Shown piece by piece: positions 1 to 8,382 of a stretch of DNA of 64,000 bases (position 1 is the first letter of the stretch; the number at the start of each line of letters is the position of its first letter). The DNA lies in contig JAIOOU010000016.1 in NCBI GenBank assembly GCA_021414245.1, positions 62,001 through 126,000 on the forward strand, written 5' to 3'. Origin of the DNA: Chloroflexota bacterium. GTDB lineage: Bacteria; Chloroflexota; Anaerolineae; Anaerolineales; Villigracilaceae. The position numbers and the translations under genes are program-made. The notes under the pieces are model-generated. The model did not search any database, had not been told where the DNA came from, and saw only the letters and a list, made by a program, of their open reading frames with translations.

Positions 1-558
1 GTCATGCTTTCCGCGGAGACCGCCTCGGGTGAATATCCAAGCGAGGCGGTTGCCATGATGTCCCGCATTGTGCTCGAGGCGGAGTCTCATTTCCTGGAGT
101 GGGGCAGTCGTCAGGATGGAAAAGCAGGGCTGGGTGAAAGTGATGCGGCTTCCATGGCACGGGCAGCGAATGCCCTGGCGAAGGATCCGGAAGTCCGCGC
201 AGTATCCGTCTTTACCATGCAGGGCCGGTCCGCCTGGTTAATGTCCAAGGCAAGACCTTCCAAACGGATCCTTGCATTTACCCCGGATTCCGAGACCTTT
301 AACCAACTTGCGTTCCTGTGGGGTGTGCAGCCATATCTTTCAAAATTTGCGGTGAGCATGGACGAAATGCTCGCGGATGTGGATGCCGTGCTGTTGAACT
401 CCGGAATAAAGTCGGGTCAACAGGTTGTGCTCATCTGCGGATACCCGGTTGGGGCTCAGCGCCCGCCAAACATGGCCTTGCTGCATACGGTCGGCAGTGA
501 CGCGACGGTTAATCTGGCCCGCAAGCTGGCCGAAGAGAATGTAAAGAAGTCCAAATAG
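1..558 (+). CDS. pyk: Pyruvate kinase, C-terminal part (gene runs off the window start)
   Basis: The frame is open from base 1, so the true start lies upstream. The first residues (VMLSAETASGEYPSEAV) match the end of the pyruvate kinase barrel, where the conserved MLSxETAxGxYP segment helps form the active site. The remaining 150 or so residues fit the C-terminal alpha/beta domain that carries the allosteric site in many pyruvate kinases. The enzyme converts phosphoenolpyruvate and ADP to pyruvate and ATP in glycolysis. A strong hairpin follows the stop codon directly. Confidence 0.93.
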   Translation, partial: VMLSAETASGEYPSEAVAMMSRIVLEAESHFLEWGSRQDGKAGLGESDAASMARAANALAKDPEVRAVSVFTMQGRSAWLMSKARPSKRILAFTPDSETFNQLAFLWGVQPYLSKFAVSMDEMLADVDAVLLNSGIKSGQQVVLICGYPVGAQRPPNMALLHTVGSDATVNLARKLAEENVKKSK

Positions 559-598
559 ACATAAAACAGCACCGGGTAATCCCGGTGCTGTTTTATGT
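559..598. terminator. Bidirectional terminator after pyk
   Basis: A perfect 18-base inverted repeat with a TAAT loop begins right after the pyk stop. The stem ends are A/T-rich on both sides (ACATAAAA and TTTTATGT), so it can end transcription from pyk on the plus strand and from the convergent DMT exporter on the minus strand. Confidence 0.88.
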
Positions 599-664
599 GG
601 AGCGCATCCTTCCTGACGGTTGCCTGATCCAGCTTCGAAGAGGCACGCACACTGCATTCATCCG

Positions 665-1543
665 CTACTCACGTGCAGCGATCAAGATTCCCGCGCTGAT
701 CAAAGCCCCGCCTGCCAGGAAAAGCGGCGTGATTTTTTCAGAAAGAAAGAACCAGCCGAGCAGGGTGCCAACAATTGGCTGGGCGAAGAAGGTTAAAGAA
801 GCCACCGCGGCGGGAAGTTCTGCAAATGCGTAGTTCCAGAGGAACATGGCTATGGCTGTCGATATAATTCCGAGAAACAACAATCCGCCAATAATTCCCG
901 GCGTAATCACTCCGACTCCCTGGGTTTGGATTTCCCAAAATCCCAGCAGCAGGCTGGACGGCAACCCACCCATTAACATGATCGTACTTGATGAAAGTAA
1001 ATCCCCTGTTTTTGAAACCTTGCGTACCAATACCGAATACAAGGCCCAGGTAAGGGCCGCGGACAACAGACTCATATTACCCCAGAACAAATTCGGCGAT
1101 AGTTCGGCGGTGCGGGGGTCAATGACGGCCACCACGCCAAGCGTCGATATGACCAGTGCAACCATCCGGCGAAGGGTGGCACGCTCACCCAGCAGAAATG
1201 GGGCGAAAATCAATACGAAGGCGGGTGTGGCCGAGGTCACCAGTGAGCCGTTTGAGGCGGTCGATAATTTCGTTCCAACGAATTGAAAACCGAGCGAGAT
1301 GCCATATCCCACAAATCCAACCAGGGCGCTTTTCCAGAATATTTCCTTTGTGATCGAAGGTTTGTTCTTGCGAAAGACGATCACCACCCCCAAAGTGAGG
1401 ATGCCCAAAGCATAACGGATCGCAAGCAGCGTAAAGGGTGGAATAACCTCGAGTACAATCTTGCTGACGACATACATGCCGCCCCAAATGGATGCGGCTG
1501 CCAGACCTGCGAATAGCCCTGCCAGTGAATTATGTTTTTGCAT
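665..1543 (-). CDS. DMT-family (EamA) transporter
   Basis: The 292-residue protein has about ten hydrophobic segments arranged as two similar halves, as in EamA/RhaT drug-metabolite exporters. The N-terminal SLAGLFAGLAAASIWGGMYV and the second-half GALISAGILI segment are typical. It sits in the cytoplasmic membrane; the substrate cannot be read from sequence. A TATAAT box lies 8 bases before the ATG, so the mRNA may be leaderless. It converges with pyk and is divergent from nothing: the next gene upstream (VOC protein) is on the same strand but 29 bases away. Confidence 0.85.
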   Translation of the reverse strand: MQKHNSLAGLFAGLAAASIWGGMYVVSKIVLEVIPPFTLLAIRYALGILTLGVVIVFRKNKPSITKEIFWKSALVGFVGYGISLGFQFVGTKLSTASNGSLVTSATPAFVLIFAPFLLGERATLRRMVALVISTLGVVAVIDPRTAELSPNLFWGNMSLLSAALTWALYSVLVRKVSKTGDLLSSSTIMLMGGLPSSLLLGFWEIQTQGVGVITPGIIGGLLFLGIISTAIAMFLWNYAFAELPAAVASLTFFAQPIVGTLLGWFFLSEKITPLFLAGGALISAGILIAARE

Positions 1544-1551
1544 AGCTGGTG

Positions 1552-1557
1552 ATTATA
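1552..1557 (-). promoter_or_regulatory. -10 box of the DMT exporter gene
   Basis: TATAAT on the minus strand ends 8 bases before the ATG at 1543. Transcription would begin at or next to the start codon. No convincing Shine-Dalgarno sequence lies between them. Confidence 0.55.
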
Positions 1558-1572
1558 TCGAAGTTGCCGGTA

Positions 1573-1965
1573 TTATTCCTTCGGCTGGAGCAAATCCCAC
1601 TTGTTTCCGTATAGATCCGAGAATACCACGACCGTGCCATAGGATTCCTCGCGGGGTTGTTCGTGGAACTGTATTCCCTGCGATTTCATTTCCTGGTAGT
1701 CGCGCCAAAAATCATCCGTGTGCAGGAACAGAAACACCCTCCCGCCGGTCTGGTCCCCAATGCGTGACTCCTGTTGGGGGCCTTCGGCTCTGGCAAGCAG
1801 GAGTCTGGTTCCATCGGTGCCGCGGGGTGAGATGAGCACCCATCGTTTTTTATCACCCCGCGGACTGTCCTCGATCAGGTCAAATTTCAACTTTTGCGTA
1901 TAAAAATGGATCGCTTCGTCGTAGTCCTTCACGATCAGGGCGATATTTGCGATGGATTGCTGCAT
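1573..1965 (-). CDS. VOC (glyoxalase/bleomycin-resistance) family protein
   Basis: A 130-residue single-domain protein that begins IANIALIVKDYDEAIHFYTQ, the usual first beta-alpha unit of the vicinal oxygen chelate fold. It contains the typical FLFLHTDDFWRDYQEMKSQG repeat unit and ends with DLYGNKWDLLQP, which is common in glyoxalase-like proteins. Two VOC modules pair to form a metal site; the substrate is not predictable. It is 26 bases upstream of arfB on the opposite reading order, in a minus-strand group with it. Confidence 0.85.
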   Translation of the reverse strand: MQQSIANIALIVKDYDEAIHFYTQKLKFDLIEDSPRGDKKRWVLISPRGTDGTRLLLARAEGPQQESRIGDQTGGRVFLFLHTDDFWRDYQEMKSQGIQFHEQPREESYGTVVVFSDLYGNKWDLLQPKE

Positions 1966-1991
1966 GTATATTTTCTCCGAACGAGTTGGAT

Positions 1992-2387
1992 TTATTCAAA
2001 AACACTGGCGCGATTCTTTTTGATTTCGCCGCGTTTCTTTTTGCCTTGTAATCTTTCCTCTTTTGAGGATCTGGTTGGTTTTGTTTTGCGGCGGGGCTTT
2101 GGTTTTTCACCGGCTTTTCTCACCAGTTCATTCAGGCGCAGCAGGGCGTCTTCGCGGTTTTTTTCCTGGGTTCGGAATTTACTGGCCTCAATGATGAGCA
2201 CCCCTGCTTCGGTCATGCGCCTGCCCGCAAGTTTTATCAGTCGTGTTTTTGTATCTGCGGGAATGGAAGAGGAATTGGCCACGTCAAAACGCAATTGTAC
2301 CGCCGTGGAGACCTTGTTTACGTTCTGCCCCCCGGGGCCGCCTGCACGAATATATTCAAGCTGGATTTCCTTTTCAAAATTTTTCAT
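1992..2387 (-). CDS. arfB: Peptidyl-tRNA hydrolase ArfB (class-I release factor-like)
   Basis: The 131-residue protein carries the release-factor GGQ motif within GGPGGQNVNKVSTAVQ, near residue 20, followed by a basic, Lys/Arg-rich C-terminal tail (KPKPRRKTKPTRSSKEE...). This layout is that of ArfB/YaeJ, which hydrolyses peptidyl-tRNA on ribosomes stalled without a stop codon; the tail enters the empty mRNA channel. The family is usually about 140 residues, so it is full length. A CATAAT box lies 9 bases before the start. Confidence 0.92.
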   Translation of the reverse strand: MKNFEKEIQLEYIRAGGPGGQNVNKVSTAVQLRFDVANSSSIPADTKTRLIKLAGRRMTEAGVLIIEASKFRTQEKNREDALLRLNELVRKAGEKPKPRRKTKPTRSSKEERLQGKKKRGEIKKNRASVFE

Positions 2388-2480
2388 TTGCCCCCCATTA
2401 TGTCACAAAACATGCATGGAGACCACCGGTTTTTCGAAGGCATACTTCGGTAATTCCGGTGGTCTTCCAGGGTGTTCGTT

Positions 2481-3806
2481 TTACACTTTTACAACCCTGG
2501 GCGCATAGAACCAAAGGATGGCGAGGATTAATCCGCCTGCCAGGAATGGGACGGGTCCACCAAACCATTGAAACAGGGTGCCATAAAATAAAGGCGCGAT
2601 CGCATTGGCCAAACTGTATACAGAGGTGGAAACCCCCAACATTCCCCCGACTTCGTTTTTATTAGCGGATTTCGTGATCAAACTGTTCACTGCCGGATGC
2701 AATACGCCTCCGCCCAGGGCAGCCGGAAAGCTGGCAATCAGCAGCCAAATAATCCCCAGCCAGCCCCGCGCATCCTGATCAGGCAGGTTGATGTTGATGC
2801 TTGAAATCGCCACCCGAAATTGACCTTGTCCCGCCATGCTTTCGAGGACCTTGGCCTTGTCATACCAGGGGATTGGTACGGCGGGAGTCAAAGCAGTACC
2901 GATTAACCCGATTGCCAGAGTGAAGAGCCCCATTAGCACAAGCCAGCGATCTCCTTTTTCCCTTGACCATCTTCCGATCAATCCCCCCTGCACCACGATG
3001 ATGAACAAGCCGGCAAGCACAAACAGGCCGGAGGTGTCACGCGCATCCATGCCCAGACGGGTCAATGTGAACAATGAAAAAAGCTGTTCGTACCCGCCGA
3101 ATGCGATTTGGTAAAAAAACATGATGATCAGCAGGAAGCCGATGGTAGGCTGGCCCAGGGCCTGTTTGATCGCACCGAAGGAAAAGGGTCTTTTGCGGGC
3201 CGCGGAAGGATCTGCACCTTCGACCAAGGTCTCGCGGAACCAGAAGGCGGTCAGTAGAAGGGAGGTCAGCGAGAAAATTGCTGCAGTGAATGCAACCGCT
3301 TGATAATTTTGCCCCGTGGCTGCCAGGACAATAAAGGCGATGATCGGGCCGAGAACAAATCCAACCCCAAATGCAGCGCCAACCAGGCCAAGGCCCTGGG
3401 TGCGGGTTTTTTCATTCGTGCTGTCTGATATTGCGGCTTGAGCCGTGGAGATGTTTGCCCCTGACAGACCGTCAATGACTCGGGAAAGAAACAGGAGCCA
3501 GAGCGAGTTTGCGAATCCAAGCAGGATAAATCCCGCCAGCGTGCCCAACTGGCTGGCGATCAGGACAGGCTTGCGTCCAAAACGGTCGGACAACCGCCCC
3601 AAAATTGGGGCGCCCAGGAATTGCATCATGGGATAGGTGGCTTGCAAAATTCCAATCACGAGTGGAGGGGACCCGAAACGGGCCGCATATAAGGGCAGCA
3701 GGGGGATGATGATGGACAGGCCCATCAAATCCACCAGCACAATCACCAGAACCGGCAGGATGCGTTTGAAATCAAGTTTTTCGGTGGTTATATTTTCGGC
3801 TGTCAT
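2481..3806 (-). CDS. MFS transporter, TetA-like
   Basis: A 441-residue membrane protein with about 12 hydrophobic segments. The loop GRLSDRFGRKPVL after the second segment is the signature of major facilitator drug/proton antiporters such as TetA. A long, less hydrophobic insert near residues 300-345 (VPIPWYDKAKVLESMAGQGQ region) lies in the second half and is unusual for a plain 12-TM drug exporter. It follows the kor operon on the same strand but is separated from it by a strong terminator, so it is probably transcribed on its own. Confidence 0.85.
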   Translation of the reverse strand: MTAENITTEKLDFKRILPVLVIVLVDLMGLSIIIPLLPLYAARFGSPPLVIGILQATYPMMQFLGAPILGRLSDRFGRKPVLIASQLGTLAGFILLGFANSLWLLFLSRVIDGLSGANISTAQAAISDSTNEKTRTQGLGLVGAAFGVGFVLGPIIAFIVLAATGQNYQAVAFTAAIFSLTSLLLTAFWFRETLVEGADPSAARKRPFSFGAIKQALGQPTIGFLLIIMFFYQIAFGGYEQLFSLFTLTRLGMDARDTSGLFVLAGLFIIVVQGGLIGRWSREKGDRWLVLMGLFTLAIGLIGTALTPAVPIPWYDKAKVLESMAGQGQFRVAISSININLPDQDARGWLGIIWLLIASFPAALGGGVLHPAVNSLITKSANKNEVGGMLGVSTSVYSLANAIAPLFYGTLFQWFGGPVPFLAGGLILAILWFYAPRVVKV

Positions 3807-3822
3807 TTTTCCTCAACAAAAA

Positions 3823-3857
3823 ACCTCCCCCAATTGAGGTTTTCAATTGGGGGAGGT
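3823..3857 (-). terminator. Terminator of the gntR-korA-korB operon
   Basis: A perfect 15-base inverted repeat with a 5-base loop lies just after korB. On the minus strand it is followed by TTTTTTG, the form of a Rho-independent terminator. Confidence 0.88.
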
Positions 3858-3867
3858 AAAGTAGGAG

Positions 3868-4923
3868 CTAGAACATCAAGGCGTTGACTTTGTCGATCGA
3901 GGCACGGGCAGGTCGCAGGTCCGCTTCCGTGAGGCGGTTGAGGGGGGTGTCGACAAGATTGTAGCGGGAGGTCAGGCTGGGCTTTGTGGTATCCAGGTAC
4001 AGCAGACCGGTCACGAGCCAGTTATTGCGCTGTGATTCTTCCATCACACGCAATGCTTCAAAACGGCTGGAGGTGTCATATCCCTTTTCAAGATTCTTCA
4101 GGATCACGATCGAGCCGTCATGCATGGTCACTTCACGAATCTCGCCTTCCTCCATTTCGCGCTCGAGCATGATTTCGCTGCGTGGTGCAATGTAGGAGAT
4201 TTCCTGAAGGGGTTCTTCATGGTCCTTGCCCCAGGCATAGGAATGGAAGGCATTTTCCTGGTTGTTGAAAGTGACGCACGGGCTGATGATATCCAGCACT
4301 GCAATTCCGTTGTGGGAGATGGCGGCTTTGAGTAGTTCCTTGACCTGCTTGGGGTTGCCTGCAAAGGAGCGCGCGACGAATGTTGCGTTGCTTACCAGGG
4401 CCTCCATGCAAATGTCCACAGGCATGTAGGGATTTTCACCCTGCTTCTTCAGGTTCAAGCCCTTTTCCGCAGTTGCGGAGAACTGGCCTTTCGTCAACCC
4501 GTACACACCGTTGTTTTCCACGATGTACACCATGTTGACATTGCGGCGCATGACGTGCTTGAATTGTCCCATGCCGATGCTGGCCGAGTCACCGTCACCT
4601 GAAACGCTGATGCCTTTGAGATGATGATCGCCAAACAAGCCGCCGGTGGCGATGGACGGCATGCGCCCGTGCAGGCTGTTGAAGCCAAAAGTGCGGTTGA
4701 GGAAGTATGTGGGCGACTTTGAGGAACAGCCGATGCCGCTGAATTTTAGGACATTTTCAGGGACCACATTCATTTCATAGCACGCGCTGATGATCTGATT
4801 GGAGATCGAATTATGTCCGCAGCCCTGGCATAAGGTGCTGGGGTTGCCGCGGTAATCATTTTTGGTAAGACCGGCGAGATTGGTGTTAGCCGCTGCGCCA
4901 GCCATGGGGAGTGCTTCAGTCAT
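3868..4923 (-). CDS. korB: 2-oxoacid:ferredoxin oxidoreductase, beta subunit
   Basis: The 351-residue protein has the N-terminal CQGCGHN segment (near residue 34) and the thiamine diphosphate/Mg signature GDGDSASIGMGQ followed by NNGVYGLTKGQFSAT. These mark the TPP-binding beta subunit of 2-oxoglutarate or pyruvate:ferredoxin oxidoreductases. With KorA it decarboxylates a 2-oxoacid to an acyl-CoA and reduces ferredoxin in the cytoplasm. AAGGAG precedes the ATG, 24 bases after korA. Which oxoacid is used cannot be decided from these motifs; 2-oxoglutarate is the usual assignment for this two-subunit form. Confidence 0.93.
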   Translation of the reverse strand: MTEALPMAGAAANTNLAGLTKNDYRGNPSTLCQGCGHNSISNQIISACYEMNVVPENVLKFSGIGCSSKSPTYFLNRTFGFNSLHGRMPSIATGGLFGDHHLKGISVSGDGDSASIGMGQFKHVMRRNVNMVYIVENNGVYGLTKGQFSATAEKGLNLKKQGENPYMPVDICMEALVSNATFVARSFAGNPKQVKELLKAAISHNGIAVLDIISPCVTFNNQENAFHSYAWGKDHEEPLQEISYIAPRSEIMLEREMEEGEIREVTMHDGSIVILKNLEKGYDTSSRFEALRVMEESQRNNWLVTGLLYLDTTKPSLTSRYNLVDTPLNRLTEADLRPARASIDKVNALMF

Positions 4924-4947
4924 TTTTAGTTACTCCTTTTCTCTTCT

Positions 4948-6888
4948 CTATTTTCGCTTCGCTTTGGACTTGGGGCCGGCCACGGTTTTCTTCGTGGTTT
5001 TCTTCGCGATCGGTGTGGACTTTGCTGAGGCCCTTTTTGCCGGGGCCGATTTCTTTACGCCGGATTTCCCGGCACCCTTCGTGCTGGGAAGCGTTCCGCT
5101 TTCATAACGGTCCAGTATTCCTTCGCGAACCCATTTCGCGGATGCAGGCATGCCGTCTCCGAACGCCACTGACCGTAATCGTGAGGCGTATTGAGGATAT
5201 TCAGTCAGGAGGATCTGGTACATCTGGCCGTCGCGATTCATTTCCACAACGAAGATCTGTTCAAATTTCGCGAGGAAAGCGTCCACTTCCCTGGTAAAAG
5301 GAATGGCGCGAATCCGGAGGAAGTCAGTTTTGATTCCGTGGTCATTTTCAAGCTGGTTTTGAGCTTCAAGAATTGCGGCTTCTGTGGAGCCAAAGGCGAT
5401 GATGCCTGCAGTAGAGCCTTTGGTGCTGCGCAGGATCGGAGCGGGGACATATTTCTTGGCGGTTTCATTTTTCCGCTTTAATCGATCCATGTTCTTTAGG
5501 AACATGTCCGCTTCCTCGGTGTATTTGGCATATTCATCATGACCGGTGCCGCGGGTGAAATAGGAACTCATGGGGTGCTTGTTTCCTGGTATGGTTCGAT
5601 AGGGGATGGCGTCGCCATCCTTGTCGAGATAGCGGCCCCAATTGCCCTTGATCTCTTCAAGGTCTTTTTCCCACAATACCTTGCCGCGATCCATGGGTAC
5701 GTTGGGGTATTGAAAGGGTTTGCTCATCCATTGATTCATGCCCATGTCCAGGTCGCTTAGCACGAACACGGGGGTTTGGACACGCTCTGCAAGGTCAAAC
5801 GACTGCCAGCCAAAATCAAAACATTCGCCTACATCTCCCGGGAGCATGATCACTGAATGGGAGTCGCCGTGGCCAATGAAATAAGCAAAGGTCAAGTCGC
5901 CCTGGGATGTTCGAGTGGGGAGGCCTGTGCTTGGGCCGATCCGTTGAACGTCCCAGATGACCACGGGAATTTCGGCATAATAAGCGAGTCCGGCGAATTC
6001 AGTCATCAGAGAGAGCCCGGGGCCGGAGGTGGATGTCATCGAACGAAGACCGGCCCAGCCGGCTCCGACCGCCATTCCCAGGGCGGCGAGTTCATCTTCA
6101 GCTTGTACAACAGCGTAGGTGTGCTTTCCATCCTCCCGTTTGCGCAGCTGGGGCAAATAATCATTCAATGCCTCCGCGAGCGAGGAAGCGGGAGTGATGG
6201 GGTACCAGCCGGCAAATTGGACGCCGCCAAAAATGGAACCGATCGCGGCGGCTGTGTTCCCATCGGCCATGATCAGACCATCCGTCTTGTTCATTGCCTC
6301 AAGCTGGTAAGGGTCATTTTTTACAAGATTCGCTTTTGCCCATTCAGCTCCGGCTTTAACGGCGTTGAAGTTCATGTCAATCGGCTTTTGTTTGCCTTTG
6401 AAGTGAAAAGTCAGGGCGGCGAGGACCTTTTCGAGGTCCATGTTGATCATGTGAGCCAGGACGCCCACATATACCATGTTGCCGACCAGATCACGAAAAT
6501 CTGTGGGGACATTAGGATCATTTTTCACGATGGTCTTTACCGGCATGGCGTAGATGGCGATGTCGGTCCGGGTGACAGGTTGTTTTATGTCATCGGAATA
6601 GTAAAAGGCCCCGCCGGGTGCGACTGAGGCAAGATCCCTGGCAAAGGAATTGGGGTTGAGGGTGATTACAATATTCCGTTCTTCGTGCTGCGCGATGAAT
6701 CCATCCTTGTTGACACGGATGGTGTACCATGTCGGAAGCCCCTGTATGTTGGACGGAAAAAGATTCTTTCCCGAAACAGGAATGCCCATCTTGAAGATGG
6801 AGCGCAGGATGGTGTTGTTGGCAGTTGAACTGCCTGAGCCATTTACCGTGCCGACTGTGATGGTGAAATCATTGATGACCTTGTTCAT
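4948..6888 (-). CDS. korA: 2-oxoacid:acceptor oxidoreductase, alpha subunit with fused gamma domain
   Basis: The 646-residue protein begins with a gamma-type domain (about residues 1-190, opening FTITVGTVNGSGS) and continues with the pyrimidine-binding alpha domain, marked by WYPITPASSLAEAL near residue 230 and STSGPGLSLMTEFAGLA. This gamma-alpha fusion is the known form of two-subunit Kor enzymes. The final 45 or so residues are an extra Lys/Ala/Ser/Thr tail (KKSAPAKRASAKS, KKTTKK, KSKAKRK) that the catalytic family does not need. AAAGGAG lies 5 bases before the ATG. It lies 14 bases after gntR. Confidence 0.93.
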   Translation of the reverse strand: MNKVINDFTITVGTVNGSGSSTANNTILRSIFKMGIPVSGKNLFPSNIQGLPTWYTIRVNKDGFIAQHEERNIVITLNPNSFARDLASVAPGGAFYYSDDIKQPVTRTDIAIYAMPVKTIVKNDPNVPTDFRDLVGNMVYVGVLAHMINMDLEKVLAALTFHFKGKQKPIDMNFNAVKAGAEWAKANLVKNDPYQLEAMNKTDGLIMADGNTAAAIGSIFGGVQFAGWYPITPASSLAEALNDYLPQLRKREDGKHTYAVVQAEDELAALGMAVGAGWAGLRSMTSTSGPGLSLMTEFAGLAYYAEIPVVIWDVQRIGPSTGLPTRTSQGDLTFAYFIGHGDSHSVIMLPGDVGECFDFGWQSFDLAERVQTPVFVLSDLDMGMNQWMSKPFQYPNVPMDRGKVLWEKDLEEIKGNWGRYLDKDGDAIPYRTIPGNKHPMSSYFTRGTGHDEYAKYTEEADMFLKNMDRLKRKNETAKKYVPAPILRSTKGSTAGIIAFGSTEAAILEAQNQLENDHGIKTDFLRIRAIPFTREVDAFLAKFEQIFVVEMNRDGQMYQILLTEYPQYASRLRSVAFGDGMPASAKWVREGILDRYESGTLPSTKGAGKSGVKKSAPAKRASAKSTPIAKKTTKKTVAGPKSKAKRK

Positions 6889-6902
6889 GTGACTCCTTTA
6901 GT

Positions 6903-7583
6903 TTATGACCGGCGGTGAGCCAGCAGGTCGATGTGAGTGACCAGTGCTTCATGCCCCGCCGAGTAATTTCCATTGCAAATACTCTGGACCATTATCTTGT
7001 GATATTCCCAGACTTCCTGCAGGTAATCCTTGCTGCCGGCATACAAATTCAGCCCGACAGCTTCGTATGCATCCCAATAAGCCTCAAGCAGGCCCGTTAC
7101 GAAGGGGTTGTTAAGACGCCTGTAAATTAATAAGTGAAGTTTGCGATGTTCTTCATGAGGAACCTGGATTATGTCTCCGCCGAGTTTTTCCAGGGCGCGG
7201 GCAAGAATATTCTGAAGTTCGAGTTTGTCTTCCCCGGTCAGTAACTTCACCGCCTCGTCCCAATACGCAGCTTCAATATGATTGCGCAATTCGGAATATT
7301 TTTCAAAATGCCCCTCGTCCAATGCCAGTGCGTAGGCAAGACTTTGTTTGGCAGCGGGCGCAAAAGAATAGGGCAGCCTTCTCGTCCCGGTGCGTGGCCG
7401 GACTTCGACCAAACCCAAAGCACGAGCCACTTCAAGCTGTTCGCGCAGACCCGCTACACTTATGCCAAGTTCGCGACTTAGCTCACTTAATGAAGGTAAA
7501 TTGCCCTCGGCTTCAGTTTGTGATGCAAGGTATCGTAGAAATTCAGAGATCTCTGGAGAAACACGTTCGCGTAGTGTCATCAT
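6903..7583 (-). CDS. GntR-type transcriptional regulator with FCD ligand domain
   Basis: The 226-residue protein has an N-terminal winged helix (about residues 20-75; LPSLSELSRELGISVAGLREQLEVARALGLVEVRPRTGTR is the recognisable core, seen here as the pattern SxxELSRELGIS...RALGLVEVRPRTG) and an alpha-helical FCD-like C-terminal domain containing H-x3-H and late His residues that usually bind a metal or acid ligand. It is the first gene of the korAB operon. The palindrome at 7591-7606 in front of it is a natural autoregulatory operator. The ligand is probably an organic acid, by analogy with the family. Confidence 0.87.
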   Translation of the reverse strand: MMTLRERVSPEISEFLRYLASQTEAEGNLPSLSELSRELGISVAGLREQLEVARALGLVEVRPRTGTRRLPYSFAPAAKQSLAYALALDEGHFEKYSELRNHIEAAYWDEAVKLLTGEDKLELQNILARALEKLGGDIIQVPHEEHRKLHLLIYRRLNNPFVTGLLEAYWDAYEAVGLNLYAGSKDYLQEVWEYHKIMVQSICNGNYSAGHEALVTHIDLLAHRRS

Positions 7584-7590
7584 GGCAGTT

Positions 7591-7606
7591 ATCTGATTAA
7601 TCAGAT
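7591..7606. promoter_or_regulatory. Palindromic operator before gntR-korA-korB
   Basis: ATCTGATTAATCAGAT is a perfect 16-base palindrome 8 bases upstream of the gntR start. It overlaps the position expected for the -10 region (TATTAAT on the minus strand just upstream). Binding of the GntR dimer here would block transcription of its own operon. Confidence 0.7.
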
Positions 7607-7680
7607 TAATATGATTTTACGAGCACAAAGGCTTAAAGTCAATAGGATAAAAGTTACTATTATGGAATGTTAATGTGATA

Positions 7681-7715
7681 AAAGAGAGCGGCGCCTTAGT
7701 GGCGCCGCTCTCTTT
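7681..7715 (-). terminator. Terminator of the cytochrome lipoprotein gene
   Basis: A perfect 15-base inverted repeat (AAAGAGAGCGGCGCC and its complement) with a 5-base loop; on the minus strand the stem ends in TCTCTTTTATC. It lies 17 bases after the stop of the gene at 7733-8209. Confidence 0.85.
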
Positions 7716-7732
7716 TATCGGGATCAAACATT

Positions 7733-8209
7733 TTAATTGTTAAGAGCGCCCGCGTTTACCCAATCGCTGATTATCTGAATTTGCTCCGTGGACAATTTTT
7801 GTCCGCGCTTCGGCATTTTCCCATTCAAAAGTTGTTGGATTAATAAACTGTCGGCAGCATTGCCTGGGGTAAGCACGGACCCATTAAATGACCCGGCCAT
7901 AAGGCTGTCATACGCTCTCAGATCCAGCCCCTTTTTAATTTCTTCAGTGCCGTGGCATTTTACACAACTGTTATTAAAAATGGGGAGAACGTCATTGGAG
8001 AAGCTTACACTTGAGGGTGTCTCAGGTGAAAGTGTAGCTTCCGGTGTTTCTGTAGAAGACACGGTGGGGACAACTACGGTTTGTGTGGGTGGCTCGATGA
8101 CTGGCGTTGTTGTGGCAGGTACCGCTGCGGGTTGAGTCGCCTGGGGTCCGCAGGCGGTAAGCAGGATAACGAAGATTGTTGTTGAAAGAGCCTGATACGT
8201 GAAATTCAT
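7733..8209 (-). CDS. Lipoprotein with a single haem c-type domain
   Basis: The 158-residue protein starts with a signal peptide ending in the lipobox LTAC (Cys20), so it is lipid-anchored outside the membrane. A Thr/Pro/Val-rich linker (residues 22-65) follows. The folded part has one haem-binding motif CVKCH and a downstream GKMPKRGQKLSTEQIQIISDW segment in which a Met can serve as the second haem ligand, like planctomycete-type cytochrome domains. It could carry electrons at the cell surface. It has its own terminator and no close partner. Confidence 0.8.
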   Translation of the reverse strand: MNFTYQALSTTIFVILLTACGPQATQPAAVPATTTPVIEPPTQTVVVPTVSSTETPEATLSPETPSSVSFSNDVLPIFNNSCVKCHGTEEIKKGLDLRAYDSLMAGSFNGSVLTPGNAADSLLIQQLLNGKMPKRGQKLSTEQIQIISDWVNAGALNN

Positions 8210-8333
8210 GTTTTCTCCATGGATTGATATGGCCGCAGTTTACATCGGAAAGATGAAATGCGGATGAAGAAAATATGTGATTTCTTACATGTGCATTTTT
8301 GCTCAAAGGATGGGAAGTCTGACCAAGGTAAGG

Positions 8334-8339
8334 TATAAT
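8334..8339 (+). promoter_or_regulatory. -10 box before the 8383 gene
   Basis: AGGTATAATCC contains TATAAT, 43 bases before the ATG at 8383. No clear -35 box was seen. Confidence 0.5.
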
Positions 8340-8382
8340 CCCTTGGTAACGCGTAAAGCGTAATTTCATTTCAAGGCTGAGT

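Noticed and set aside
5857-6627. A 256-residue open frame on the plus strand inside korA
   Set aside because: It is opposite to a well-conserved gene and reads as low-likeness sequence; it is a shadow.
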